Positions 54,905 to 62,768 of a stretch of DNA of 64,000 nucleotides are shown piece after piece (position 1 is the first letter of the stretch; each line of letters starts with the position of its first letter). The notes under the pieces are model-generated. The model did no database searches and had not been told where the DNA came from. It worked only from the letters and a program-made list of their open reading frames with translations. The stretch lies in assembly GCF_042427745.1 (NCBI RefSeq), contig NZ_JBHMFA010000009.1. One strand, 5' to 3'. Made by a program: the position numbers and the translations under genes. The DNA is from Algibacter miyuki. Lineage in GTDB: Bacteria; Bacteroidota; Bacteroidia; Flavobacteriales; Flavobacteriaceae.

Positions 54905-56248
54905 ATGACAAAATCAAATAAATATATTATAATTACTTTCCTTCTAGGCTGTGTCGTTTTTTTAATCGGAGGTTATTTTTTCAACGATTTTAATTCGGGA
55001 AACATAAAAGAGTTAGTTACAAAATTTGCGTTTTATCAACTATACGCTTTTGTTTTGGGGTATTCAAACATGATGTTTTTCGACTATATGGAACGCCGCT
55101 CATGGGAAAAAAGTACACCGGCTACAATACAGCGTGTGGTTATTGGTATTTTAGGTTCTACTATAATTACCTTAATAGGATTGTTTTTTTTACGAGCCAT
55201 AACCGCTATATATTATTTTAATCAAAGCTTCTCAGACTTTTTAGGGAATCAAAAATGGCAGAATTATCAATTCGGTTTATGGATAACCTTAAGTATCGTC
55301 ATTGGTTTTCATGTGGTGTTTTTTTACAACCGTTATCAACAAAACCGAGTAAAGGAGCAAAAAGTAATTGCTGGAACTGCCAGCGCAAAATTCGACGCAT
55401 TAAAAAATCAATTAGATCCGCATTTTCTTTTTAACAGCTTAAATGTTTTAACCAGTTTAATTGAAGAAAACCCGGTAAATGCTCAGAAATTTACAACTGC
55501 GCTATCCAAAGTATATCGCTACGTATTGGAGCAAAAAAACAAAGATCTTGTACTAGTAGACGATGAGTTAAAATTTGCAAAAACCTACATGGCACTACTA
55601 AAAATGCGCTTTGAGGATAGTATTATTTTCACCATGCCTGAAAAAGCACAAAACCCCGAAAGTAAAGTCATTCCATTATCGTTACAATTATTACTCGAAA
55701 ATGCCGTAAAGCACAACATTGTAACCGCCAGCAAACCACTAAAAATAAAAATTTACGAAAGTGGCGACAATCTGGTAGTCGAAAACAATTTACAAGTTAA
55801 ACAAATGGTGAAAACAAGTAGTGGCGTTGGACTAAACAACATAAAACAACGCTACCAATTACTCACCGATAGAACCATAAAAATCAATCAAGAACCGAGC
55901 ACATTTGCAGTTAGCATCCCAATGCTCACCAAAACAACAACCATCATGTACACACAATCAAAATCAGAATTAAACGATCAATATTTGCGAGCTCGAAATC
56001 ACGTCGACGAGCTTAAAGGTTTTTATTATAGCCTCATTACATACTGTTTAGTCATCCCATTTTTAGCCTACGTAAACTACAAAACCTTCTGGCAAGTCCA
56101 ATGGTTTTGGTTCCCCATGATAGGTTGGGGAATCGGAATAGCTACACAAGCCTACCGCGTATTTGTAAACAATGGCATGCTAGGTAAAAACTGGGAAAAG
56201 CGAAAAATGGAAGAATTTATGAGAAACGAACAAACCAAAAACAACTAG
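54905..56248 (+). CDS. LytS-type sensor histidine kinase with C-terminal 2TM domain
   Basis: A 447-residue kinase with four N-terminal membrane segments (about 8-145). The phospho-accepting His is in LDPHFLFNSLNVLTSLIEE near 174, the ATP-binding N box is LLLENAVKHNIV near 265 and the G box is SSGVGLNNIKQRYQL near 302. After the catalytic domain a 2TM domain (about 355-440: LKGFYYSLITYCLVIPF, then FPMIGWGIGIATQAYRVF) is fused, which is unusual; the same domain is repeated as the separate next protein. The partner LytTR regulator is at 56793. Confidence 0.85.
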   Translation: MTKSNKYIIITFLLGCVVFLIGGYFFNDFNSGNIKELVTKFAFYQLYAFVLGYSNMMFFDYMERRSWEKSTPATIQRVVIGILGSTIITLIGLFFLRAITAIYYFNQSFSDFLGNQKWQNYQFGLWITLSIVIGFHVVFFYNRYQQNRVKEQKVIAGTASAKFDALKNQLDPHFLFNSLNVLTSLIEENPVNAQKFTTALSKVYRYVLEQKNKDLVLVDDELKFAKTYMALLKMRFEDSIIFTMPEKAQNPESKVIPLSLQLLLENAVKHNIVTASKPLKIKIYESGDNLVVENNLQVKQMVKTSSGVGLNNIKQRYQLLTDRTIKINQEPSTFAVSIPMLTKTTTIMYTQSKSELNDQYLRARNHVDELKGFYYSLITYCLVIPFLAYVNYKTFWQVQWFWFPMIGWGIGIATQAYRVFVNNGMLGKNWEKRKMEEFMRNEQTKNN

Positions 56249-56253
56249 AAATT

Positions 56254-56571
56254 ATGACACATAACAATAGCAACAATTTCAATCAAGAAAACGCTTATAT
56301 ACAAGCTCAAAAACGATTAAAAGACCTCAAGGGGTTCTACTGGCACGCTTTCTTTTACGTCTTAATAAATCTGTTTTTACTCGTTATGATAGCCATTAAC
56401 TCTGGCGATAATTTCTGGCATATCGGCACCTTTAGCACGCCCTTTTTCTGGGGCATTGGTCTTGCAGCGCACGCTATGGGCGTGTTCGGTAAAAACTTAA
56501 TTTTTAGTAAAAACTGGGAAAACCGCAAAATCCAAGAATACATCAATAAAGATAAAACCCGTTGGGAATAG
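56254..56571 (+). CDS. 2TM domain protein
   Basis: A 105-residue protein composed almost entirely of a 2TM domain: LKGFYWHAFFYVLINLFLLVM, a short loop and FFWGIGLAAHAMGVF, then KNWENRKIQEYI. It shares this layout and the NWE-RK end with the C-terminus of the kinase five bases upstream, so the kinase tail probably came from duplication of this module. It may bind the kinase or form an independent membrane module. Function not known. Confidence 0.85.
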   Translation: MTHNNSNNFNQENAYIQAQKRLKDLKGFYWHAFFYVLINLFLLVMIAINSGDNFWHIGTFSTPFFWGIGLAAHAMGVFGKNLIFSKNWENRKIQEYINKDKTRWE

Positions 56572-56605
56572 ACCAGTGACATAACCCAAAAAACAAATTA
56601 TTTAA

Positions 56606-56700
56606 TTAATTTGGGCGTTACCCTGCGGGTCGGGCTTTTCGTTACAAGTCCTCGCACTTCCTGCGTCAGGCTGTGGGCTTTTCACTGCAATCCCTAACGT
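56606..56700 (+). repeat. G/C-rich intergenic repeat, copy B
   Basis: TTAATTTGGGCGTTACCCT at 56606-56624 is identical to copy A, followed by the small hairpin ACCC-TGC-GGGT and GGGCTTTTCG. It ends with CAATCCCTAACG. It is far richer in G and C than its surroundings and sits between the 2TM and LytTR genes. Confidence 0.65.
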
Positions 56701-56792
56701 GGAACAAAGCGCAGTTATAAGCCGAATCATCAATCAGAACAGCGGTAATTTCGACGGCAGAAGAAATCACATAACAGTAGAAAAAATAACAC

Positions 56793-57548
56793 ATGAAAGT
56801 CATTATCATAGAAGACGAAAAACCATCAGCAAGGCGCTTACAACGCATGTTAAAAACTTTAGACATTCACGTAGAAACCTTGCTGCATTCCGTAGAAGAA
56901 TCTATAGATTGGTTTCAAAATAACAATCATCCCGATTTGATATTCCTTGACATTCAATTAAGCGACGGACTTTCATTTGAAATCTTCGAAACCATCGACA
57001 TCAAAAGTGCCGTGATTTTCACTACTGCTTACGATGAGTATGCGCTGCAAGCCTTTAAACTAAACAGTATCGATTATTTATTAAAACCCATTGACGATGA
57101 CGATTTAGAAACGGCAGTACAAAAATATCAAGAACGTACGGCACCAAAACAAGGCGTTACCTTAGATTTCGACGATATAAAAAAACTTCTTGTAAACCCT
57201 ATTGATCGTGTTTATAAAAAGCGCTTTTCAATAAAAGTAGGGCAGCACCTAAAACTTATTAATATAGAAGATATCGAATGTTTTTATAGCGAAAATAAAG
57301 GGATTTATGCTCACACAACAACAGGCCGAAATTATCTTTTAGATAGCACACTCGATCAATTAGAAAAGGAATTAGAACCGCAAACCTTCTTCCGTATAAA
57401 CCGAAAATTCTTTGTAAACATCAACGCCATAAAAGACATGTTAAGCTATACCAATTCACGTTTGCAAATAAAATTAAATAACTATAACGCCGAGGAAGTT
57501 ATCGTGGCTCGGGAGCGCGTAAAAGATTTTAAGAATTGGTTGGAATAG
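56793..57548 (+). CDS. LytTR-family response regulator
   Basis: A 251-residue regulator. The receiver domain at 1-120 has the acidic pair IIIEDEKPSARR, the phospho-accepting Asp in LIFLDIQLSDG near 53 and the Lys in YLLKPIDDDD near 103. Residues 145-250 are a LytTR DNA-binding domain (FSIKVGQHLKLINIEDIECFYSENKGIY). It is the cognate regulator of the kinase at 54905, separated by the 2TM gene and the repeat-bearing gap. Confidence 0.9.
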   Translation: MKVIIIEDEKPSARRLQRMLKTLDIHVETLLHSVEESIDWFQNNNHPDLIFLDIQLSDGLSFEIFETIDIKSAVIFTTAYDEYALQAFKLNSIDYLLKPIDDDDLETAVQKYQERTAPKQGVTLDFDDIKKLLVNPIDRVYKKRFSIKVGQHLKLINIEDIECFYSENKGIYAHTTTGRNYLLDSTLDQLEKELEPQTFFRINRKFFVNINAIKDMLSYTNSRLQIKLNNYNAEEVIVARERVKDFKNWLE

Positions 57549-57553
57549 GGGAT

Positions 57554-57588
57554 AAAAAAATAGCCTCAATTTATTATTCTTGAGGCTA
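57554..57588 (-). terminator. Terminator after lpxD
   Basis: TAGCCTCAA at 57561-57569 and TTGAGGCTA at 57580-57588 form a perfect stem; on the minus strand it is followed by seven T. It may also stop the convergent regulator transcript. Confidence 0.8.
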
Positions 57589-57631
57589 AATAGTTATTTT
57601 GATATATGTTTTATTGAGAACTAAATTGGTT

Positions 57632-58627
57632 TTACTTTTTCACCATACGTCTCACAGCAACCCATTGTTTCAGCATATCTCTGGCATCTTGCGCAGGGTA
57701 CCCTAATACAGTTTGTCCTGGTTTAATATCGCCTACAACACCTGATCCAGCACCAACCGTGGCGCCCGAACCTATTTTGGTATGGTCTTTTATAGAGGCA
57801 CTTCCGCCAATAATAACGCCATCTCCTAAAGTCACCGAACCGGCAAGACCACTATGCCCCGCCATAATACAAGCGCGTCCCATAATACTGTTGTGAGCAA
57901 TTTGAACGAGGTTGTCAATTTTACAACCATCGCCTATAATAGTAGAACTAAACTTGGCTCTATCAACACAAGAATTTGCGCCAATTTCAACAAAATGCCC
58001 AATAATCACGTTTCCTATTTGTGGTATTTTTACTAAACCTCTGCCATCGTCGCTAGGGTGATATCCGAAACCATCAGCACCAATACTCACGTTGGTATGA
58101 AAAATACAATGACTACCAATAATACAACGCTCGCGAATTACGGTACCCGACCAAATCGTGGTGTTATCGCCAATACTTGTTTCGTCAAAAATGCAAACAT
58201 TAGGGTATAAAATAACACCGTTTCCTAATTCAACATCTTTACCAACGTAGCAGTTAGGACCAATTTTACAGCCATTTCCAATTTTTGCGCTTTCGTGAAT
58301 TACAGCAGTTGGGTGAATATCGGTATCGAAAACCGGCGCAGGCGGATTGAAAAGCTCTAAAATTTTAGCCATGGCTAAGTCGGCATTTTTCACCTTAATA
58401 ATAGCACGAGTATCGTCGGCTTCAATTTTTAAATTATCGTTTACTACAACAGCACAAGCTTTGGAATCGGCCCAAAGTTTTACGTATTTGGCACTTCCTA
58501 TAAAGGTAATTTGGTTATTATTTGCATTTTCTAATTGCTCTGGCCCAGTTATATTTTCGGCTGTATGCCCAATTAATTCGCCTTGTAATACCGCATTAAT
58601 TTCTTCTATAGTGTATGATGTCTTCAA
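57632..58627 (-). CDS. lpxD: UDP-3-O-acylglucosamine N-acyltransferase
   Basis: A 331-residue acyltransferase. The N-terminal uridine-binding domain (about 1-100) is followed by left-handed beta-helix hexapeptide repeats (AVIHESAKIGNGCKIGPNCYVGKDVELGNG) and FHTNVSIGADGFGYHPSDDG near 190, which carries the catalytic His. LpxD makes the lipid A precursor. The start codon is TTG; no ATG precedes the conserved MKTSYTIEEI start. It stands alone, separated from the other LPS genes of the window. Confidence 0.95.
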   Translation of the reverse strand: MKTSYTIEEINAVLQGELIGHTAENITGPEQLENANNNQITFIGSAKYVKLWADSKACAVVVNDNLKIEADDTRAIIKVKNADLAMAKILELFNPPAPVFDTDIHPTAVIHESAKIGNGCKIGPNCYVGKDVELGNGVILYPNVCIFDETSIGDNTTIWSGTVIRERCIIGSHCIFHTNVSIGADGFGYHPSDDGRGLVKIPQIGNVIIGHFVEIGANSCVDRAKFSSTIIGDGCKIDNLVQIAHNSIMGRACIMAGHSGLAGSVTLGDGVIIGGSASIKDHTKIGSGATVGAGSGVVGDIKPGQTVLGYPAQDARDMLKQWVAVRRMVKK

Positions 58628-58817
58628 ATTTGTAGTGTTTAATTTATTATGTAGTTGTAAATCTAAAGGAAATAATATAAAAATGATAATAAATCATGAA
58701 ATTAGTTACACAGATTAATTGTGTTTGCTTTTCAATTTTTAAGACTTCTTCAATTAAAATACTAAAACCAATGTGGTAGTAAGATGTCTAGGAATAGCAT
58801 ATTCAGAATAAAGTGTG

Positions 58818-59990
58818 CTACTCCTTGATTCTATTCTCATCAAAAGCCGATGGTAATAGTTTGGGAATAAATTTAATAACCAGTGGTAATAAAATAGCAC
58901 CTCCAGGTAGTAAAAAGATAGCTAAACTAGGAATGGATTTAAAAATATCTAAAAGCTGATCTTGAACTTTTTTTTGTTCTTCTTTATTTAAATCGCGTAC
59001 AGTAGATTGTGTTAGTAAAACCATGAGTTCCTTGCTATCCTTGAGCTCTTGATACAATCGTTTGCTGTTTCGGCTAATAAGTTTGTACACCATTTTACTG
59101 GAGTTATTGTAAAAACTCTGCACAATGTTTTTAGAACTTAGCAGTGCAATATTGTCTTTATTGGCCGTGTAAAAAGAGTTTACAGTTTCAATAGATTTTC
59201 GAATGCGTTTCGAGTCTAGGCGTACATCATTCCCTAAATTTAGTAAAAATTGATGTTCTTTTTCGTCAATTAACTCATCGCTCCATGATGCCATACAAGC
59301 TATATCTAAAATATAATAAGCTTCTTTAGAGGTTTTTACCGAGGCAATGGCAGTGTCATAATCTAATAATTTGTCTTTTTGATATCTTAAAGAGGATTCA
59401 AAAAGTTTAATTAAACTATCGTCGTATTTATTTTTTGAGGCTTTAGAGTTTAAAACTTCCAAAGAAATAGAGGTAATCGCTGCTTCTAAATTTTTTAAAT
59501 ATTCAACCGAAATCGTGTGGTTTTTCAAATAGGTTTTATAGGCTAACACATCTATATATAAGAGTGCGTTTATAATAAAGTAGTTGAAATTCTTTGTGAG
59601 CACATTAGCATCTAGCTGTACGCGGTTGTTAAAAATTTTCTCTAGTTGCTCGCTAGATTTTTTTCCACCTAATAAATCTTGAAAGAAAGAAATTTTCAAT
59701 TCGTTAATGGCCGTATAGAAGCTTACAACGCTGTCTGTGAAAGGGATGTCTTGTTCTGTTTCTTTATAAGTGTATAAAAAAGCAAGACATAAATTGGTTT
59801 TACAGCGCTCGTCTTCAGTGAGTTTCGTTTTGTCAAAAGCTTGCCCAACAACCTCCTGATTACTTCCGTAAATAAAACCAGAATGCCTTAAGGCTTCATA
59901 AAAAGCGGTTTTATCTAAACTAAAGAGTGCGTCGTTTTTACTAACATCTAGCAGTAATTTATTTATCCAACCTGAGGCTGATGGGTTCAT
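58818..59990 (-). CDS. LETM1-related protein with TerB-like segment
   Basis: A 390-residue mostly helical protein. The C-terminal end (QLLDIFKSIPSLAIFLLPGGAILLPLVIKFIPKLLPSAF near 342-380) resembles the start of the LETM1 domain, with a membrane hairpin. A middle stretch (IACMASWSDELIDEKEHQFLLNLGN near 225-250) looks like a TerB-type helical metal-binding module. This matches the LETM1-related biofilm-associated proteins of Bacteroidota. No signal peptide. Function unproven. Confidence 0.7.
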   Translation of the reverse strand: MNPSASGWINKLLLDVSKNDALFSLDKTAFYEALRHSGFIYGSNQEVVGQAFDKTKLTEDERCKTNLCLAFLYTYKETEQDIPFTDSVVSFYTAINELKISFFQDLLGGKKSSEQLEKIFNNRVQLDANVLTKNFNYFIINALLYIDVLAYKTYLKNHTISVEYLKNLEAAITSISLEVLNSKASKNKYDDSLIKLFESSLRYQKDKLLDYDTAIASVKTSKEAYYILDIACMASWSDELIDEKEHQFLLNLGNDVRLDSKRIRKSIETVNSFYTANKDNIALLSSKNIVQSFYNNSSKMVYKLISRNSKRLYQELKDSKELMVLLTQSTVRDLNKEEQKKVQDQLLDIFKSIPSLAIFLLPGGAILLPLVIKFIPKLLPSAFDENRIKE

Positions 59991-60149
59991 GTAATAATGA
60001 GGTTTTAATATTGTGTAAAGATAAATTTTATCTCGAATAAATCGGTGGTTTTTCGTTTTAACATAATTTTAACAAAACCGCTCGTTTCATTTCTTCGTAG
60101 GTATGCGTGAATTCAAAATAACAATAACAGTAACCAAAATTTCAAAAAC

Positions 60150-60803
60150 ATGAAAAATTTAAAAAAAGTATTAGGTATTGGAGTGGTAGCAGTGGCTAGT
60201 GTCTTCGTTTTAGCAGCAGATCATATCGATGCGCCTGCCGTTCAAGGTGGCACAAGTGATATTACCGATTTTTATGCCTTTCAAGGTGAAGACAACGACA
60301 ATTTAGTTTTTGTAGCCAATGTGCAAGGTTTAATTAGCCCCAGTGGAACGGCAAGTGCCGCTTTTGACGAAAATGTATTAGTAGAAATTAATATTGATAC
60401 GAATGATGATAAGGAGGAAGATTTAGTAATTCAAGCCATTCCAAGAGATGGTAAAATGTATTTCTTTGGTCCAACGGCTCCATCTCAAACCGGATTAAAC
60501 AGTACCGTTCAAACTATGGCAACCAATACTGGTGTTGTAGATGTAACCACGTACGGGGCGGCTGCTCAATTAGGAACAAACACGATGGGCATGAAATTTT
60601 TTGCAGGCCCACGTGACGATCCTTTCTTTATGGATTTTGCGCAGTATTCTGCCATTATTGCTGGTGATGCCACAGGCTTCAATACGCCTGGCGATGATAC
60701 ATTTGCTGGAACTAACGTGATGTCTATTGTAGTAGAAGTACCAAAATCAATGATTGGAACTTCGGGAACAATTAACACTTGGGTAGAATCTAAATCAAAA
60801 TAA
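60150..60803 (+). CDS. DUF4331 protein, N-terminal portion
   Basis: A 217-residue secreted protein with a signal peptide ending at VLA-A (about residue 23). The DHIDAPAVQGGTSDITDFYAFQ start is the diagnostic block of DUF4331, and the end MSIVVEVPKSMIG matches the middle of full-length family members. The usual C-terminal third is missing here and seems to be carried by the next gene. Function of the family is unknown. Confidence 0.85.
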   Translation: MKNLKKVLGIGVVAVASVFVLAADHIDAPAVQGGTSDITDFYAFQGEDNDNLVFVANVQGLISPSGTASAAFDENVLVEINIDTNDDKEEDLVIQAIPRDGKMYFFGPTAPSQTGLNSTVQTMATNTGVVDVTTYGAAAQLGTNTMGMKFFAGPRDDPFFMDFAQYSAIIAGDATGFNTPGDDTFAGTNVMSIVVEVPKSMIGTSGTINTWVESKSK

Positions 60804-60829
60804 TTAACAACCAATTTAAAATTAAAATT

Positions 60830-61387
60830 ATGAAAACTATAAAGAAAATAAGTATTGTATTCGGATTATCACTTTTAGCGTTTAACTGTTCTTCGGATGA
60901 CGATAATACAGAAATGATGGTTGTAGAACCTGATTTCTCTGGAACCTATGTTCAAAAAGATCAAATGGGACGCCCTGCTGTAAATACCGTATTTGTATCG
61001 GCAGCCAGTAAAGATGCTTTTAATGTAACCATTCCTTCGGAACAAAACGCCGCTTTCCAAAGCATGTTTCAAACTAATTTAGAAGCTTTAAGTCCTGCTT
61101 ACGGTAACGATGGCGATAAAAATGCTTTACAATTAGATGCTGCAACATTTACGGGGCTTTTGGCTACCGATGTTTTAAATGTATCCTTAGACGGAACAAC
61201 CACATTTTACGATGGCGATAATGTTTTAACGGGTCGTAATCTAACTGATGATGTTATTACTGTCGAATTATTATTGATTTTTGGTGGTGAAACTTTTATG
61301 GAAAACCCAGAATTATCTAATGATAATGTTGATGCCAACGACAAAACCTTTTTGACCTCATTTCCTTACCTAGCTTCGCCTTGGTAG
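60830..61387 (+). CDS. DUF4331-related lipoprotein, C-terminal portion
   Basis: A 185-residue lipoprotein (LLAFNCSSDD, lipid-bearing Cys near 20). QMGRPAVNTVFV near 45 and GRNLTDDVITVELLLIFGG with VDANDKTFLTSFPYLASPW at the end match, from memory, the C-terminal third of DUF4331 proteins. Together with the preceding gene, 26 bases upstream, it would make one complete family member split into a secreted and a lipid-anchored piece. An intrinsic terminator follows at 61397. Confidence 0.7.
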   Translation: MKTIKKISIVFGLSLLAFNCSSDDDNTEMMVVEPDFSGTYVQKDQMGRPAVNTVFVSAASKDAFNVTIPSEQNAAFQSMFQTNLEALSPAYGNDGDKNALQLDAATFTGLLATDVLNVSLDGTTTFYDGDNVLTGRNLTDDVITVELLLIFGGETFMENPELSNDNVDANDKTFLTSFPYLASPW

Positions 61388-61396
61388 TACCTACTT

Positions 61397-61440
61397 GAGG
61401 TTGTCTGGATGGATTTTTTATCTAGACAGCCTCTTTTTTT
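61397..61440 (+). terminator. Terminator after the DUF4331 pair
   Basis: GAGGTTGTCTGGAT at 61397-61410 pairs with ATCTAGACAGCCTC at 61420-61433 (two G-U pairs), followed by nine or more T. Confidence 0.85.
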
Positions 61441-61475
61441 TTCACCTAACAAATCACTCAAAAAACTAATAAATC

Positions 61476-62768
61476 ATGAAAATTATAAACATATTTACGG
61501 TTATAGCATTAGCGCTGCTAAGTTTTAACTGTAATCAAACAGATAAGATTATTACAAATGCAGAAGAATATAATGTCTATTTGAATCTCGATGAAAACAA
61601 AGAATTAGAATTAACAAAAGCCGATTTACATTTTTGGACTAAAAAACTAGTGGCACACCCAAACCAGTTTCCTTATTTGTCTAAAATTTCAGCATCACAA
61701 TCGCAAATATTTAATAAAACCGGGCAAATAGCCTCTTTAATAGAAGCCGAAAATAGCTTGATTCAAGTTAACGAAACCACACACTATAATAAAGCGGGCT
61801 ATTTAAGAGCTTTAGCTAGAAATTATATTTCTCAACATAAATTTAAACCAGCCTTGGATTTGCTTAAAAAAGCAGAAGTACATGGTGAAGGTTTAGAAAG
61901 TTCCCAAAAAATGTTATTCGACATTAATTTAGAATTAGGCGATTTTGAAACGGCTAAAGTCTATTTAGAAAAATTTAAAGATTTTTCAGATTTCGATTAT
62001 TTAATTCGTTTATCAAAATGGTCCGATCATCGTGGTGATTTGGGTGCGGCTATAAAGTATATGGAACAAGCCAAAACCATCGCAGAGCATGCTAATATAC
62101 CTGTAACTAAACAGTGGGTTTATACTAATTTAGCCGATTATTACGGACATGCTGGTGAAATTTCAAATTCTTATATCCATTATTTAAAAGCTTTGGAGTT
62201 AGATCCAGAAGATGCTTATGCTAAAAAGGGAATTGCATGGATTGTATATTCTCATGAGAAAAATGCCGACGAAGCGATGCGTATTTTAAACAGTATTACC
62301 AAAACCTATAATGCGCCCGATTATTTTTTATTGAAAGCAGAATTGGCCGAGTATTTAGGAGATAATATATTGAAAGAAGAGCTGTTGAAATTATATAAAA
62401 CTGCCGTTAATAACCCACAATATGGAGTGATGTACAATAAATATAACGCCCTTTTATATGCTGAAAATAAAGCAACAGTAAATGAAGCTTTAGAAATTGC
62501 TTATCAGGAAATTGAAAATAGACCAACACCGCAATCATACGATTTATTGGCTTGGTCACTTTACAACGATGGTAAAGCTGAAAAAGCACTAGAAATTATG
62601 GAAATACATGTCGTAGGGCACACCTCAGAACCGGATGTTTTATTACATTTGGCGCAAATTTATAAAGCTAACGGTAAATTGAAAGAAGCTCAAGCTTTAA
62701 AAGCAGAATTAGATTCAAGTATATTCGAATTAGGCCCTTTAACCGCAGTTGCAATTAATAATATTTAA
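61476..62768 (+). CDS. TPR lipoprotein
   Basis: A 430-residue protein with a lipoprotein signal (LLSFNCNQTD, Cys near residue 19) and several TPR-like helical repeats, for example YLRALARNYISQHKFKPALDLLKKAE near 108, GDFETAKVYLEKF near 150 and SYIHYLKALELDPEDAYAKKGIAW near 230. It probably lies at the outer or inner membrane facing the periplasm and binds partner proteins. It overlaps the TonB-dependent receptor gene by one base (TAATG), so the two are made together. Confidence 0.8.
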   Translation: MKIINIFTVIALALLSFNCNQTDKIITNAEEYNVYLNLDENKELELTKADLHFWTKKLVAHPNQFPYLSKISASQSQIFNKTGQIASLIEAENSLIQVNETTHYNKAGYLRALARNYISQHKFKPALDLLKKAEVHGEGLESSQKMLFDINLELGDFETAKVYLEKFKDFSDFDYLIRLSKWSDHRGDLGAAIKYMEQAKTIAEHANIPVTKQWVYTNLADYYGHAGEISNSYIHYLKALELDPEDAYAKKGIAWIVYSHEKNADEAMRILNSITKTYNAPDYFLLKAELAEYLGDNILKEELLKLYKTAVNNPQYGVMYNKYNALLYAENKATVNEALEIAYQEIENRPTPQSYDLLAWSLYNDGKAEKALEIMEIHVVGHTSEPDVLLHLAQIYKANGKLKEAQALKAELDSSIFELGPLTAVAINNI

